Assembly (NCBI GenBank): GCA_037444845.1
Contig: JBBILQ010000048.1
Coordinates: 1-21,436 of the forward strand
DNA from: JARYMI01 sp037444845
GTDB lineage: Bacteria; Acidobacteriota; Aminicenantia; Aminicenantales; UBA8522
Length of the DNA stretch: 21,436 nucleotides
Reading direction: 5' to 3'
Under the pieces are notes generated by a model. The model saw only the letters and a list, made by a program, of their open reading frames with translations, was not told the origin of the DNA and ran no database searches. The translations under genes and the position numbers were made by a program. Positions 21,404 to 21,436 of this stretch are shown piece after piece; the stretch's first letter is position 1, and each line of letters begins with the position of its first letter.

Positions 21404-21436
21404 AGCCCGGGGTTTCAGCCTTGTGGCATAATCTGG
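21391..21436. mobile_element. possible end of an IS200/IS605-type element
   Basis: An 8-bp perfect hairpin CCCCGGGC (21393-21400), loop TAAA, GCCCGGGG (21405-21412), starts exactly where methyltransferase homology ends. Subterminal hairpins with GGGCT-AAAGCCC cores are common at IS200/IS605-type ends. No transposase is visible before the window ends. Confidence 0.4.

Noticed and set aside
1..21436. CRISPR arrays
   Set aside because: No regularly spaced repeats of 20-40 bp were seen.

Overview
This looks like a metagenome-derived bacterial scaffold: it has one internal N-run, a roughly 55% GC backbone by eye, and predominantly ATG starts with purine-rich ribosome binding sites. I favour an uncultured lineage near Aminicenantes/Acidobacteriota. 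The reasons are exported S9 and M16 peptidases, a zinc-ribbon Ser/Thr kinase with TPRs, a POT-type transporter and an EF-G of the mitochondrial-like class. This placement is an inference and no marker settles it.

Layout. 1-3132 (+) is a glycolytic operon, gap (5' end outside the window), pgk, tpiA, secG, followed by a tRNA-Leu(GAG). The secG tail is broken by 58 N whose length is out of frame. 3171-8391 (-) holds a TrxC-like thioredoxin, a 444-aa protein with an apparently degenerate nuclease-like C-terminus, an unrecognised 156-aa protein, and an 848-aa membrane Ser/Thr kinase with zinc ribbon, TolB/FlgO-like and TPR parts. 8578-9265 (+) is a decayed M16 peptidase. 9294-9366 (-) is tRNA-Arg(TCG) with its own promoter.

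9506-11722 (-) is the most unusual region. It is AT-richer, and all its genes point the same way. mazE/mazF-like, a class I methyltransferase, and a PIN toxin with a Phd-type antitoxin are separated by sites with the architecture of integron attC recombination sites (7-bp R'' and R' arms, inner L hairpin with an extrahelical base, stop codon running into R''). Both toxin-antitoxin units carry a near-consensus promoter with operator-like repeats. No integrase is visible, so this reads as a small cluster of attC sites lacking an integrase (CALIN). The antitoxin next to the PIN toxin carries a one-base frameshift. 11723-12129 is gene-free, AT-rich and carries a repeat structure.

12130-20122 (-) is backbone again. 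It runs, in transcription order, from an exported S9 peptidase through a POT-family transporter and a glucuronokinase-like GHMP kinase (9 and 13 bp apart), to mitochondrial-like fusA and a small RecA/DnaB-fold ATPase joined to fusA by an ATGA overlap. The S9 and POT pair suggests peptide degradation and uptake. 20243-21124 (+) is the C-terminal part of an HtpX-like M48/zinc-ribbon protein without its protease domain. The window ends in a DNA methyltransferase start cut off by a GC-rich hairpin resembling an IS200/IS605 end.
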